From Bacillus marinisedimentorum (GTDB taxonomy: Bacteria > Bacillota > Bacilli > Bacillales > Bacillaceae_O): 64,000 bases of DNA. A program made the translations under genes and the position numbers. Numbering within the stretch: position 1 is the stretch's first letter; each line of letters begins with the position of its first letter. Positions 9,141 to 18,015 of this stretch are shown piece by piece. The notes beneath the pieces are model-generated. The model was not told the DNA's origin, ran no database searches, and saw only the letters and a list, made by a program, of their open reading frames with translations. The DNA is taken from contig NZ_LWBL02000030.1 of NCBI RefSeq assembly GCF_001644195.2, positions 62,001 through 126,000 of the forward strand. The letters run 5' to 3'.

Positions 9141-9520
9141 TTGATGTGACAATGTTCAGCTAACAAAAGAACACAAAAATTGTTGTGCCGTAGATGCAAT
9201 GAAGGTTTGTAGGGTGGAACAGGAAAAAACGTTTTTTCCGTTCCGGGATGCCTCTTCGCCGCATTTCGCGCCTGCAGGGTCTCCGCTTTTCACTACCCCT
9301 GCAGGACTGAATGAGCACCTTCGAATTATCACCACACGAAAAAAGCTCTTTGTACCCTTCGCCTCCGCACCTAATCGAATGTCTCATTCCAATCATATTG
9401 GTGCATCTGGCGTAGTTTAATCCGATGACTTTCATGACGATGGTTCAATCAACTCACGGTCTGCCGCCTTAATGATAAACCTGCTCGCCAGTTAAAATAG
9501 GTTCTCTCAAATCAGCATAG
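9141..9520. repeat. Gene-free interval with decayed F1-like sequence, a long palindrome and a shared module
   Basis: No gene is supported in the 540 bp between mlpA and ymxH. The interval holds a near-perfect 29-bp palindrome at 9216-9244 (arms GGAACAGGAAAAAA and TTTTTTCCGTTCC). F1-like sequence in reverse orientation follows at about 9246-9306 (GCCTCTTCGCC, GCAGGGTCTCCG). At 9307-9345 is a module (CTTCGAATTATCACC, ACACGAA) that matches the insert at 4024-4065 of F1 copy 2. Open frames on both strands overlap these repeats and lack plausible ribosome binding sites. Confidence 0.55.
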
Positions 9521-9566
9521 GTTGAAGGTGAAGCCGCATATAAATGAGGACGAAGGGGTGGTGTTT

Positions 9567-9809
9567 GTGAGACTGAGTGAAATCGGCGGGAAAGAAATAA
9601 TTGATCTGGAAAAAGGTGAACGGATGGGGGTGCTTGGACAGACAGACCTTGAAATAAACGAAAATACCGGCCATATTGAATCGCTTCTTATTCCGAATAT
9701 GAAATGGTTCGGGTTCAAAAGACAGGGGGATGAACTCAGGGTGCCCTGGAAAAACATAAAAAAAGTGGGCCTGGATATGATCATTATAGATTTGCAGCAG
9801 CCTTATTAA
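9567..9809 (+). CDS. ymxH: YlmC/YmxH family sporulation-associated protein (PRC-barrel)
   Basis: An 80-residue PRC-barrel-like protein with the family pattern RLSEIGGKEIIDLEKGERMG, LGQTDLEIN and KWFGFKRQG. The frame could begin at TTG 9522, but GAAGGGGTGG just upstream of GTG 9567 and the family start (MRLSE) favour the shorter form. It lies between mlpA and the dipicolinate synthase genes, as in B. subtilis. Families of this type are conserved in spore formers; molecular function is unknown. Confidence 0.87.
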   Translation: MRLSEIGGKEIIDLEKGERMGVLGQTDLEINENTGHIESLLIPNMKWFGFKRQGDELRVPWKNIKKVGLDMIIIDLQQPY

Positions 9810-9835
9810 AACTTCCGGTTTTCCGGAAGTTTTTT
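9808..9835 (+). terminator. Terminator after ymxH
   Basis: Perfect stem AACTTCCGG / CCGGAAGTT with a TTTT loop and a following T-tract, immediately after the stop codon. Confidence 0.92.
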
Positions 9836-9877
9836 ATCTTATATAGAACATGAATAGTAAGCATAGAAGGGGTACGA

Positions 9878-9958
9878 CCCGGCAGCCAATTTAGATTTTA
9901 GATAGCGGCTCTGCGTCTCTGTTCAGCATGAAGGCTCGCCGGTCCGGCGAGTTTTCTT
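9878..9958 (+). repeat. F3 repeat, partial copy
   Basis: Diverged relative of 14995-15115 and 49322-49442. It shares GGCAGCCAATTTAGATTTTA (compare GGCCAATTTTAAGAATAC), then GCGTCTCTGTTCAGC and the hairpin CTCGCCGG / CCGGCGAG followed by TTTTC. It sits upstream of dpaA. Confidence 0.5.
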
Positions 9959-10032
9959 TATGGATGAACACCGGAAAGCAATAGGAGTGCAGGGGTCCGA
10001 TCACCAGGCCGGTTCTGCGCAAATCCATTTTC

Positions 10033-10060
10033 ACCAACCGGTTGAGACCTACATAAGATG
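10033..10060 (+). promoter_or_regulatory. Candidate sigma-K promoter of dpaAB
   Basis: ACC at 10033-10035 and CATAAGATG at 10052-10060, 16 bases apart, close to the sigma-K pattern (AC, then CATAnnnTA). The B. subtilis spoVF operon is known to be transcribed by sigma-K in the mother cell. The element lies 70 bases before dpaA. Confidence 0.45.
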
Positions 10061-10129
10061 GTGGGGAAAACGGTAACGGGCACCTACCGGCATAGTGCCG
10101 GAAGCAAACATAAAAGAAGGTGAGAATCA

Positions 10130-11029
10130 TTGTTAACGGATATGCATATTGCAGTAATCGGCGGTGATGCCCGCCAGCTTGAAGTAATACGTATGCTTAC
10201 TGAAATGGATGCGCGCATTTCACTTGTCGGATTTGATCAGCTTGATCATGGTTTCCCTGGTGCAGCCAAAAAAGAAATCAATGAATTGAAGATGAGTGAC
10301 ATTGATGCGATTTTACTTCCGGTTGCCGGAACGAACAACGAAGGTGAAGTGGAGACAATCTTTTCAAGACAAAAGACTATTCTTACCCAAGAGCTGCTTT
10401 CCGGTACACCGCTCCATTGCACCGTGTTTTCCGGGATCAGCAATCAATATTTGGATGGAATAACAAGCAAAGCGAAGCGCAGGCTCGTGAAGCTTTTTGA
10501 ACGGGATGACGTAGCGATCTATAATGCTGTCCCCACTGTAGAAGGTACCATCATGATGGTCATTCAAAATACAGATTTTACGATTCACAATGCCAATATC
10601 GCTGTACTCGGCATGGGACGTGTAGGTCAGGGCGTGGCCAGGACCTTTGCGGCCCTCGGTGCAAAAGTGAAAGTGGGTGCGCGCAAAACATCGCATCATG
10701 CCAGAATTTATGAAATGGGGCTTAAGCCGTTCGATTTAAGTGATCTTGAAAAGGAAGCCGAAAATGTTGATATCCTGATCAATACGATTCCTGCCCAGGT
10801 AGTCAATGCAGGCGTGTTATCAAAAATGCCGACACACACGCTTGTTGTCGACCTTGCCTCAAAACCCGGGGGGACTGACTTCCGCTATGCAGAAAAGAGA
10901 GGAATAAAAGCACTGCTTGCGCCCGGTCTGCCGGGTATTGTAGCTCCAAAAACGGCCGGGCAAATCATTGCAAAGGTGCTCAGCACTCTGCTCCATGAAT
11001 TGAAAACATCCAGAAAGGAGAGATCATGA
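10130..11029 (+). CDS. dpaA: Dipicolinate synthase subunit A (SpoVFA)
   Basis: A 299-residue NAD(P)-dependent subunit that, with DpaB, converts 4-hydroxytetrahydrodipicolinate to dipicolinic acid, the calcium chelator of the spore core. It has an N-terminal domain (MHIAVIGGDARQLEVIRML) and a Rossmann domain with AVLGMGRVGQGVARTFAALGA. It ends with the ALLAPGLPGIVAPKTAGQI block. The start is TTG at 10130 (MLTDMHIAV), with AGAAGGTGAGA upstream; the same residues begin the B. subtilis protein. The stop overlaps the dpaB start, so the two subunits are translationally coupled. Confidence 0.96.
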   Translation: MLTDMHIAVIGGDARQLEVIRMLTEMDARISLVGFDQLDHGFPGAAKKEINELKMSDIDAILLPVAGTNNEGEVETIFSRQKTILTQELLSGTPLHCTVFSGISNQYLDGITSKAKRRLVKLFERDDVAIYNAVPTVEGTIMMVIQNTDFTIHNANIAVLGMGRVGQGVARTFAALGAKVKVGARKTSHHARIYEMGLKPFDLSDLEKEAENVDILINTIPAQVVNAGVLSKMPTHTLVVDLASKPGGTDFRYAEKRGIKALLAPGLPGIVAPKTAGQIIAKVLSTLLHELKTSRKERS

Positions 11030-11622
11030 TGGAACTTAAAGGGAAACGGATCGGATTCGGGTTAACAGGTTCTCATTGTACGTACGATGCGGTCGTGCCG
11101 GAAATACAAAAACTCCTTGATGCCGGAGCTGACGTCATACCGGTTGTATCATTCACCGTCAGTTCCACGGATACACGGTTTGGAGAAGGTGTTGAATGGG
11201 TGAAAAAAATAGAAGAAATGACCGGTGAAAAAGCGATTGATTCCATTGTCAAGGCAGAACCCCTCGGACCGAAATATCCGCTTGATTGCATGGTGGTGGC
11301 GCCCTTGACCGGAAACTCCATGAGTAAACTGGCAAACGGGCTCACTGATTCCCCGGTCATCATGGCTGCAAAAGCGACACTGAGGAACTTGAACCCGGTC
11401 GTTCTTGGTATCTCCACAAATGATGCCCTCGGACTTAACGGACAAAATTTGATGAAACTGCTGGCGACGAAAAATATCTATTTTATTCCGTTCGGCCAGG
11501 ATGCCCCTGAAAAAAAACCGAATTCATTGGTTGCGAGGATGCCGCTATTGGATGAAACGGTGAAAGCTGCCCTGAATGGGAAACAGCTCCAGCCTGTAAT
11601 CATTGAAAAATTCCGTGATTAA
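11026..11622 (+). CDS. dpaB: Dipicolinate synthase subunit B (SpoVFB), flavoprotein
   Basis: A 198-residue flavoprotein-fold subunit. Typical features are GKRIGFGLTGSHCTYDAV at the N terminus, EPLGPKYPLDCMVVAPLTGNSMSKLANGLTDSPV (flavin-binding region in HFCD proteins) and STNDALGLNGQNLM. Two in-frame ATGs (11026 and 11029) are possible after AGGAG at 11016-11020; both give nearly the same protein. Partner of DpaA in mother-cell dipicolinate production. The following genes asd, dapG and dapA supply its substrate. Confidence 0.96.
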   Translation: MMELKGKRIGFGLTGSHCTYDAVVPEIQKLLDAGADVIPVVSFTVSSTDTRFGEGVEWVKKIEEMTGEKAIDSIVKAEPLGPKYPLDCMVVAPLTGNSMSKLANGLTDSPVIMAAKATLRNLNPVVLGISTNDALGLNGQNLMKLLATKNIYFIPFGQDAPEKKPNSLVARMPLLDETVKAALNGKQLQPVIIEKFRD

Positions 11623-11729
11623 CAATAGACTTTACTGGTAGATATAGTTTTTTATTTATAACCTGGCAGGATATGATAAAATAACTCTAATATCTCTAAT
11701 TGATTAATTAAGACGGAAGGGGATTCAAC

Positions 11730-12776
11730 ATGGATCATAACAAAGGTTATCGTGTTGCTGTTGTCGGGGCAACAGGCGCAGTCGGACAAAAAATGCTGGA
11801 AACACTGGAAGAAAGGAATTTTCCTGTATCAGATTTAACCCTTTTGTCTTCAAGCCGTTCTGCCGGCAAAAAAGTGACGTTTCAAGGAAAGGAACATACA
11901 GTTGCCGAAGCGGTTCCGGAAGCGTTTGAAGGAATCCAGCTGGCACTGTTCAGTGCAGGAGGATCGGTTTCTAAAGCACTTGCACCTGAAGCAGCAAAGC
12001 GCGGCGCTATAGTCGTTGACAATACTAGTGCGTTCCGTATGGATGAAGATAAACCGCTTGTTGTGCCGGAAGTAAATGAAGAGGATTTGAAGAATCACAA
12101 CGGCATCATCGCAAATCCGAATTGCTCAACCATCCAGATGGTTGCAGCACTCAAACCGGTCGAACGGGAATTCGGGCTTAGCAAAGTGATCGTTTCCACA
12201 TATCAGGCCGTTTCCGGGGCAGGGGCCCAGGCGGTTGATGAAATGAAGGAACAGTCGAGGAAGATGCTTGACGGAAGTGATTATGAAACGAACATTTTGC
12301 CTGTCAAAGGTGATGAAAAACATTATCCGATCGCTTTCAATGCCATTCCGCAAATTGACAAATTTCAGGATAATGGCTTCACATTTGAAGAAATGAAAAT
12401 GATAAATGAAACAAAGAAGATCATGCACCGGCCTGATCTTGAAGTTGCGGCAACCTGTGTAAGGCTTCCGATCGATACGGGGCATGCCGAATCAGTGTAT
12501 ATTGAAGTTGAAAAAAGCGGTGTAACCGTGGAACAAATGAAAAAACTTTTAGCAGATGCAGAAGGAATCACCTTACAGGATGATCCGTCAAGCCAGGAAT
12601 ATCCGATGCCGCTTTTTGCAGCAGGCAAAAAAGACGTGTTCGTCGGCCGGATCCGCAAAGATCTGGATAATGACAGGGGATTCCATCTGTGGATCGTATC
12701 AGATAACCTTTTGAAAGGGGCCGCCTGGAATTCTGTGCAGATAGCGGAACGCCTTGTCAAACTCGGTTTACTGTAA
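11730..12776 (+). CDS. asd: Aspartate-semialdehyde dehydrogenase
   Basis: A 348-residue enzyme reducing aspartyl phosphate to aspartate semialdehyde with NADPH, the branch point to lysine, dipicolinate, methionine and threonine. It begins YRVAVVGATGAVGQKML (nucleotide binding). The active-site cysteine is C132 in IANPNCSTIQM, and the catalytic histidine region is RLPIDTGHAES. AAGGGG precedes the ATG at 11730. Spacing to dapG is 37 bases and no terminator lies between, so asd-dapG-dapA is likely one operon. No lysine riboswitch is visible upstream. Confidence 0.96.
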   Translation: MDHNKGYRVAVVGATGAVGQKMLETLEERNFPVSDLTLLSSSRSAGKKVTFQGKEHTVAEAVPEAFEGIQLALFSAGGSVSKALAPEAAKRGAIVVDNTSAFRMDEDKPLVVPEVNEEDLKNHNGIIANPNCSTIQMVAALKPVEREFGLSKVIVSTYQAVSGAGAQAVDEMKEQSRKMLDGSDYETNILPVKGDEKHYPIAFNAIPQIDKFQDNGFTFEEMKMINETKKIMHRPDLEVAATCVRLPIDTGHAESVYIEVEKSGVTVEQMKKLLADAEGITLQDDPSSQEYPMPLFAAGKKDVFVGRIRKDLDNDRGFHLWIVSDNLLKGAAWNSVQIAERLVKLGLL

Positions 12777-12813
12777 AATTCATACCTTGTATACTAGGTG
12801 AAGAGGTGTCTCA

Positions 12814-14058
12814 ATGAAACGGATTGTCCAAAAGTTCGGAGGAACTTCTGTCCGTAATGAAGAGGGCAGACACAGGGCGTTGCATCATATAAAAACGGCT
12901 GTCGAAAACGGTTATAAAACGGTTGTCGTCGTATCGGCCATGGGAAGAAATGGGGATCCGTATGCAACAGATACCCTCCTTGGCCTTATTGACGGCAATA
13001 ATACCAGAGTCTCCAACCGGGAAATGGATATGCTCATGTCCTGCGGGGAGACCATTTCTTCTGTCGTTTTTTCCAACATGCTGAGGAAAAATGGGCTCAA
13101 TGCCGCAGCAATAAGCGGTGCATTGGCCGGTTTCAGGACGACGGCGGACCATACGAATGCCAAAATACTGGAAATGGATTGCAGCCGGCTTGAAGAAGAG
13201 CTGGGAAAGTATGATGTTGTGGTCGTAGCAGGATTTCAAGGCCAGTCAGAAACAGGGGATGTCACAACCCTCGGGCGCGGGGGCAGCGACACGTCTGCAG
13301 CTGCATTAGGCGCTGCTCTGCATGCAGAGTCTGTTGATATCTTTACGGACGTAGAGGGGCTTATGACTGCCGACCCGCGCATTGTGGAAAACGCAAGGCC
13401 GCTATCCCAGGTAACATACAACGAAATTTCCAACATGGCTTATCAGGGGGCGAAGGTGATTCATCCGCGGGCAGTAGAAATCGCCATGAACGCGAAAGTT
13501 CCGCTCCGGGTGCGTTCAACTTATTCAGATACCGAAGGCACACTTGTCACTTCACATGCAAACCAATCTGGCATGGGCAGTGATATCCAGGATCGCCTCA
13601 TTACCGGGATTGCTCATGTTTCCGATATTACGCAAATCAGGGTATCTGCTAAAGAAGGGCGTTACGACATGCAGTCTGAGGTTTTCAAAGCCATGGCCGC
13701 CGAGCAGATCAGCGTAGATCTAATAAACATTTCACCGAGTAATGTCGTATATACAATCAGTGAGGAGAAGACTGCCCTTGCTGTGAACGTATTATCGGAG
13801 CTTGGGTATGAACCGGATATTGTGAGAAACTGTGCGAAAGTTTCCGTTGTAGGTGCCGCAATGGCAGGAGTTCCAGGCGTTACTGCAAAGATAGTCAACG
13901 CCCTTTCCAGTGAAGGGATCCAGATTTTGCAATCGGCAGACAGCCACACGACCATCTGGGTGCTGGTGCGGGAAGACGATCTGCACAAGGCGATCAACAC
14001 GCTTCATTCGGCATTCAAACTGGCCGAACTGCAGCAATCAGGCAATTTGAACAGCTGA
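12814..14058 (+). CDS. dapG: Aspartate kinase I, DAP-sensitive type
   Basis: A 414-residue aspartokinase catalysing the first step of the aspartate pathway. Kinase signatures are IVQKFGGTSVRNEEGR, VVSAMGRNGDPYATD, GRGGSDTSAAALGAAL and FTDVEGLMTADPR. The C-terminal third has two ACT domains (ISVDLINISPS and IQILQSADSHTTIWVLV). Position between asd and dapA and sequence closeness identify it as DapG, the isozyme inhibited by meso-diaminopimelate in B. subtilis; the inhibitor preference is inferred. AAGAGGTG is properly spaced from the ATG. Confidence 0.95.
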   Translation: MKRIVQKFGGTSVRNEEGRHRALHHIKTAVENGYKTVVVVSAMGRNGDPYATDTLLGLIDGNNTRVSNREMDMLMSCGETISSVVFSNMLRKNGLNAAAISGALAGFRTTADHTNAKILEMDCSRLEEELGKYDVVVVAGFQGQSETGDVTTLGRGGSDTSAAALGAALHAESVDIFTDVEGLMTADPRIVENARPLSQVTYNEISNMAYQGAKVIHPRAVEIAMNAKVPLRVRSTYSDTEGTLVTSHANQSGMGSDIQDRLITGIAHVSDITQIRVSAKEGRYDMQSEVFKAMAAEQISVDLINISPSNVVYTISEEKTALAVNVLSELGYEPDIVRNCAKVSVVGAAMAGVPGVTAKIVNALSSEGIQILQSADSHTTIWVLVREDDLHKAINTLHSAFKLAELQQSGNLNS

Positions 14059-14084
14059 CAATATAAAAATGAGGTGAATACAAG

Positions 14085-14954
14085 ATGGATTTTGGCCGAA
14101 TTGGAACGGCAATGGTTACACCTTTTGACAATAAAGGCAACATCGACTTTGCCAAAACCACTCAACTAGTACACTACTTAATTGAAAACGGAACAGACAC
14201 CCTCGTCGTATCCGGTACGACAGGGGAATCGCCGACACTTACTACGGAAGAAAAGGTAGCGCTTTTTAAGCATGTCGCAGAAGCGGCGGATAAACGGGTT
14301 CCGGTTGTCGCCGGCACAGGCAGCAACAATACACACGCTTCCATCGAACTGACAAAAAAAGCGGAGGAAGCAGGCGTGGATGCGGTCATGCTGGTGGCCC
14401 CTTATTACAACAAACCTAACCAGGCAGGGCTGTATCAGCACTTCAAAACAATAGCGGATTCTACAGCATTGCCGGTTATGCTTTATAACATACCAGGTCG
14501 GTCAGTTGTAAGAATGTCGGCTGAGACGATTATCGAGCTCTCAAAAGTCAGCAATATAGTGGCTCTTAAAGATGCGACAGGCGATCTGCCCGGCATGACG
14601 GAAATCATCGCAAATACAGCCGATGATTTTGTGCTTTACAGCGGCGATGACGGTCTTACGCTTCCTTGTCTCGCAGTCGGGGGAGCCGGAGTCATTTCGG
14701 TCGCCTCCCACGTAATTGGAAATGAAATGCAGGAAATGACGGCTGCTTTTGAAGGCGGAGACCTTCAAAAGGCTGCAGCCATGCATCAAAAACTGCTTCC
14801 GATGATGAAGGCGGTTTTTGCGGAACCGAGTCCTGCACCGGTAAAAGCAGCGCTGCAGATTAAAGGAATGGATATGGGATCAGTAAGATTGCCGCTCGTT
14901 CCTGCGAGTGAGGAAACAAGAGAGATGCTTGTGAAATTAATTCAAGACCTTTAA
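14085..14954 (+). CDS. dapA: 4-hydroxy-tetrahydrodipicolinate synthase
   Basis: A 289-residue class I aldolase that condenses pyruvate with aspartate semialdehyde, giving the direct precursor of both diaminopimelate (cell wall, lysine) and dipicolinate (spore core). Catalytic features: Schiff-base lysine K162 in IVALKDATGD, Y134 in VMLYNIPGRS, and the GTTGESPTL motif with T45/T46. Length is normal. GAGGTGAAT precedes the ATG. It closes the asd-dapG-dapA run and is followed by a strong terminator. Confidence 0.97.
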   Translation: MDFGRIGTAMVTPFDNKGNIDFAKTTQLVHYLIENGTDTLVVSGTTGESPTLTTEEKVALFKHVAEAADKRVPVVAGTGSNNTHASIELTKKAEEAGVDAVMLVAPYYNKPNQAGLYQHFKTIADSTALPVMLYNIPGRSVVRMSAETIIELSKVSNIVALKDATGDLPGMTEIIANTADDFVLYSGDDGLTLPCLAVGGAGVISVASHVIGNEMQEMTAAFEGGDLQKAAAMHQKLLPMMKAVFAEPSPAPVKAALQIKGMDMGSVRLPLVPASEETREMLVKLIQDL

Positions 14955-14961
14955 ATCAGCC

Positions 14962-14989
14962 AATGCCCTGTCCAGCAGGGCATTTTTTT
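14962..14989 (+). terminator. Terminator after dapA
   Basis: AATGCCCTG / CAGGGCATT stem with a 5-base loop and seven T residues. Confidence 0.93.
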
Positions 14990-14994
14990 CCGTA

Positions 14995-15115
14995 CAGGAA
15001 AGTATAAATTGTCTGCAAGGAAGCAGATTTCAACACAATGGCCAATTTTAAGAATACGTGCAGCTGCGCCTCAGTCTGTGCCCAAAGGCTCGCCAATCGG
15101 CGGGCTTTCTTCACA
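14995..15115 (+). repeat. F3 repeat, best-preserved copy
   Basis: About 120 bp after the dapA terminator: AAATTGTCTGCAAGGAAGC, then ATTTCAA, GCCAATTTTAAGAATAC, GCAGCTGCGCCTC, and the hairpin-forming GGCTCGCC / GGCGGGCTTT. Related copies are at 26682-26800, 49322-49442 and, partially, 9878-9958. No coding content. Confidence 0.6.
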
Positions 15116-15167
15116 CTATCCCCCCTTGCTGAACGTGATGCATGATTGCCAGCCATGAGGATATATC

Positions 15168-15197
15168 TTGTAGATTAAAAAGCGGTTACGATATAAT
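15168..15197 (+). promoter_or_regulatory. Candidate sigma-A promoter of rnjB
   Basis: TTGTAG and TATAAT with an 18-base spacer, 53 bases upstream of the rnjB start. Confidence 0.5.
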
Positions 15198-15249
15198 AGG
15201 ACCAAGTGTGTTGAACGGGAAATCTTGACATCCGGGAGGAGTATCGCAA

Positions 15250-16917
15250 TTGAATGAGAGAAAAAAAGAAAAGATAAAAGTATTTGCCCTTGGCGGAGCC
15301 GGGGAAATTGGCAAAAATATGTATGTAGTTGAGGTGGGACATGATATTTTTGCAGTTGATGCGGGGTTGATGTTTCCTGAAGATGAAATGCTCGGCATCG
15401 ATATGGTGATTCCTGACACCAGTTACCTGGCTGAAAATGCCGGGCGGATCAAAGGGGTGTTTCTGACCCACGGACATGAAGACCATATCGGCGGACTTCC
15501 TTTTATTCTCCGCTATCTCGATGTTCCGGTATATGGAACAAAGTTGACCCTCGGACTTGCGGAAGCTAAAATCGCTGATGCCGGGTCCGTGAGGAAGATA
15601 AAGCTTCGGACCATCGACTCCGATACAGTTTTGACGTTTGGCGGTACGAAGGTATCTTTTTTCAAGACAAATCACAGCATCCCCGATTCGGTAGGCGTGT
15701 GTTTCCATACAAGCCAGGGAGCTATCGTCTATACAGGGGATTTCAAGTTCGACCAGACACCGGTTGACGGCGAACTTGCGGATTTTCATAAAATGGCCGA
15801 AATCGGCAATCAAGGTGTCCTTTGCTTGCTTTCTGACAGTACGAATGCAGAACGTCCAGGATTCAGCGGATCCGAAGCACTTGTCGGCCGGGAACTTATT
15901 GATACATTTTCTACTGCAGCCGGCCGGGTGATCATAGCCGCTTTTGCAACCAACATCCACCGTGTCCAGCAAGTCTTCGATGCAGCATATGAATGCGGAC
16001 GCAAAGTAGCCCTTCTTGGAAGGAGCATGAACCATGTGACGGATATTGCCGTCCGTCTCGGCCATTTACATATTCCAGAGGATCTGCTCGTTCCTGTTGA
16101 AGATATTCTAAAGCTTAACGACAGTGAAATTGTCCTGTTAACTACAGGGAGCCAGGGTGAGCCGATGGCAGCACTTTCTCTGATGGCAAAAGGGGCAAAT
16201 AAGCACGTAAGCATCAAAAAGGGAGACACGGTCATTGTGTCGGCGACACCCATTCCAGGAAATGAACTTTCTGTAACAAAGACGGTCGACCTTTTATTCA
16301 GGGCAGGCGCAGATGTTATATATGGAAGAAGGAAGGTCCATGTTTCCGGACATGGAAATCAAGAAGAGCTGAAATTGATGCTGAATATCATGAAACCCAA
16401 ATATTTTATCCCCGTCCACGGCGAGTATAAGATGCAAATTGCACATGCCCGCCTGGCTGAGGGTGCCGGGATTGCCCATCATGATGTTTTCCTTCTGGAA
16501 AACGGGGATGTTGTGGAATTTGCAGACGGCGAAGCCAGTGCCGGCGGAAAAGTTCCGTCTGGTAATATCCTGGTGGATGGTTTGGGTGTCGGTGATGTCG
16601 GAAATATTGTACTCAGGGACAGGCGCCTCCTTTCCCAGGATGGCATTTTACTTGTTGTCGTCACTCTTTCCAAAGATAAGAAAAAAGTAGTCGCAGGGCC
16701 TGAAATCCTTTCCCGCGGATTTGTATATGTCAGAGAATCGGAGCAGCTATTTTTGAAATCAAATGAAATTGTCCTTCAAATTCTTAACGAAGCTGCCGAA
16801 GCAAAGGCGATGGACTGGTCAACACTGAAATCCGAAATCCGGGATTCGTTAAGCCAGTACCTTTATGAGAAAACAAAGCGCCGGCCGATGATACTGCCGA
16901 TCATAATGGAAATATAA
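15250..16917 (+). CDS. rnjB: Ribonuclease J2
   Basis: A 555-residue metallo-beta-lactamase/beta-CASP ribonuclease. Motifs: FALGGAGEIGKNMYVVE, the zinc motif THGHEDHIGG (H74, H76, D78, H79), TGDFKFDQTPVDG, LLSDSTNAERPG, TGSQGEPMAALS, and the C-terminal dimerisation domain ending KTKRRPMILPIIMEI. The start is TTG at 15250 with GGGAGGAG upstream; no better in-frame start exists. Position downstream of dapA and upstream of tepA, plus the 555-residue length, mark it as RnjB rather than RnjA. Unlike the B. subtilis J2 that I remember, in which this motif is degenerate (HGHDEN), all zinc ligands are intact, so exonuclease activity may be retained. Confidence 0.93.
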   Translation: MNERKKEKIKVFALGGAGEIGKNMYVVEVGHDIFAVDAGLMFPEDEMLGIDMVIPDTSYLAENAGRIKGVFLTHGHEDHIGGLPFILRYLDVPVYGTKLTLGLAEAKIADAGSVRKIKLRTIDSDTVLTFGGTKVSFFKTNHSIPDSVGVCFHTSQGAIVYTGDFKFDQTPVDGELADFHKMAEIGNQGVLCLLSDSTNAERPGFSGSEALVGRELIDTFSTAAGRVIIAAFATNIHRVQQVFDAAYECGRKVALLGRSMNHVTDIAVRLGHLHIPEDLLVPVEDILKLNDSEIVLLTTGSQGEPMAALSLMAKGANKHVSIKKGDTVIVSATPIPGNELSVTKTVDLLFRAGADVIYGRRKVHVSGHGNQEELKLMLNIMKPKYFIPVHGEYKMQIAHARLAEGAGIAHHDVFLLENGDVVEFADGEASAGGKVPSGNILVDGLGVGDVGNIVLRDRRLLSQDGILLVVVTLSKDKKKVVAGPEILSRGFVYVRESEQLFLKSNEIVLQILNEAAEAKAMDWSTLKSEIRDSLSQYLYEKTKRRPMILPIIMEI

Positions 16918-17015
16918 CCGTTTTGCATAAAAGCATAATTAATCTTATTTCAGTGTGAATCATTTCCTTATTCCCGCTTCATACTAATTGAAGAACAGAG
17001 GAAAGGAGACCGATC

Positions 17016-17768
17016 ATGTCTGAAAATGAGAACCAGCAGGAAAAGGAATCCGGAAAGGAAAACGATGAGCAGAAGGCATCTCCATTGCTGGAAAAGATTC
17101 AGCAGCTGGGCCAGACGAGTGTTGCTTCAATGGGGGACTCCAATATCCATGTCCTGACGATTATCGGGCAAATTGAGGGGCATATGCAGCTTCCTCCGCA
17201 AAATAAAACGACGAAGTATGAACATTTAATTCCGCAGATTGCAGCAATTGAACAAAACCCGAAAATTGAAGGTCTGCTTGTATTGCTCAACACCGTGGGG
17301 GGTGACGTTGAGGCAGGTCTTGCCATTGCTGAAATGATCGCTTCTTTAACGAAGCCGACTGTCTCGATCGTCCTTGGCGGAGGGCATTCAATCGGAGTGC
17401 CGATAGCTGTATCGGCGAACTACTCGTTCATAGCTCCGACTGCCACGATGACGATTCACCCGGTAAGGCTTACCGGCCTTGTTATCGGTGTTCCGCAAAC
17501 ATTTGAATATCTTGATAAAATGCAGGACCGTGTTATCAGTTTTGTAACCCGTAATTCGAATATCGAAGAGGAAAAGCTGAAAGAACTCATGCTTTCCAAA
17601 GGGAACTTGACAAGGGACATCGGTACGAATGTCCTCGGTGAGGATGCTGTGGCATACGGGATGATTGATGAAGTCGGAGGTGTCGGCAAAGGCATCCAAA
17701 AGCTGAATGAACTGATCGCTGCATATAAAGGGGAGATGAATGAAGCGGAAGGGGATATGATCCAATGA
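17016..17768 (+). CDS. tepA: TepA, ClpP-like serine protease
   Basis: A 250-residue ClpP/crotonase-fold protein with an acidic, glutamate- and glutamine-rich N terminus (residues 1-25). Then come [35 protein letters not shown] with the serine of the oxyanion/active-site region, and [17 protein letters not shown]. In B. subtilis TepA was first called a translocation-enhancing protein and later linked to degradation of small acid-soluble proteins in germinating spores. GGAAAGGAGA precedes the ATG at 17016. Its stop overlaps the ylzJ start (ATGA). Confidence 0.93.
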   Translation: MSENENQQEKESGKENDEQKASPLLEKIQQLGQTSVASMGDSNIHVLTIIGQIEGHMQLPPQNKTTKYEHLIPQIAAIEQNPKIEGLLVLLNTVGGDVEAGLAIAEMIASLTKPTVSIVLGGGHSIGVPIAVSANYSFIAPTATMTIHPVRLTGLVIGVPQTFEYLDKMQDRVISFVTRNSNIEEEKLKELMLSKGNLTRDIGTNVLGEDAVAYGMIDEVGGVGKGIQKLNELIAAYKGEMNEAEGDMIQ

Positions 17769-17989
17769 TCCTGTATACGACTGTTCCAGAGGAGCTGATG
17801 TTCCAGCCTGACCAGGCGGAATTTTCGAAACAAAAAGTCGTGACAATCAATTCGGTGCCCGTCGTTACAGCGGAGGTGTCACCAGGGAAGTATCAAATTG
17901 TGCGGATTTTAAGCACGGACCCCGGTGCATTTTTAAAGAGCAGCCTTGCACCTGGCCAGATGGTCGGGATGGATCAGGTAAACTCCTAA
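17765..17989 (+). CDS. ylzJ: YlzJ-like small protein
   Basis: A 74-residue protein starting [17 protein letters not shown], the hallmark of the YlzJ family, translationally coupled to tepA. No motif suggests a function. In Bacillus the pair tepA-ylzJ always precedes spoIIIE, as here. Confidence 0.86.
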   Translation: MILYTTVPEELMFQPDQAEFSKQKVVTINSVPVVTAEVSPGKYQIVRILSTDPGAFLKSSLAPGQMVGMDQVNS

Positions 17990-18015
17990 AAACCGGGGAT
18001 GGACCGTGTTTTTTA

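Noticed and set aside
11623-12813. Lysine riboswitch (L-box) before asd or dapG
   Set aside because: The upstream gaps (107 and 37 bases) are too short and show none of the conserved L-box stems.
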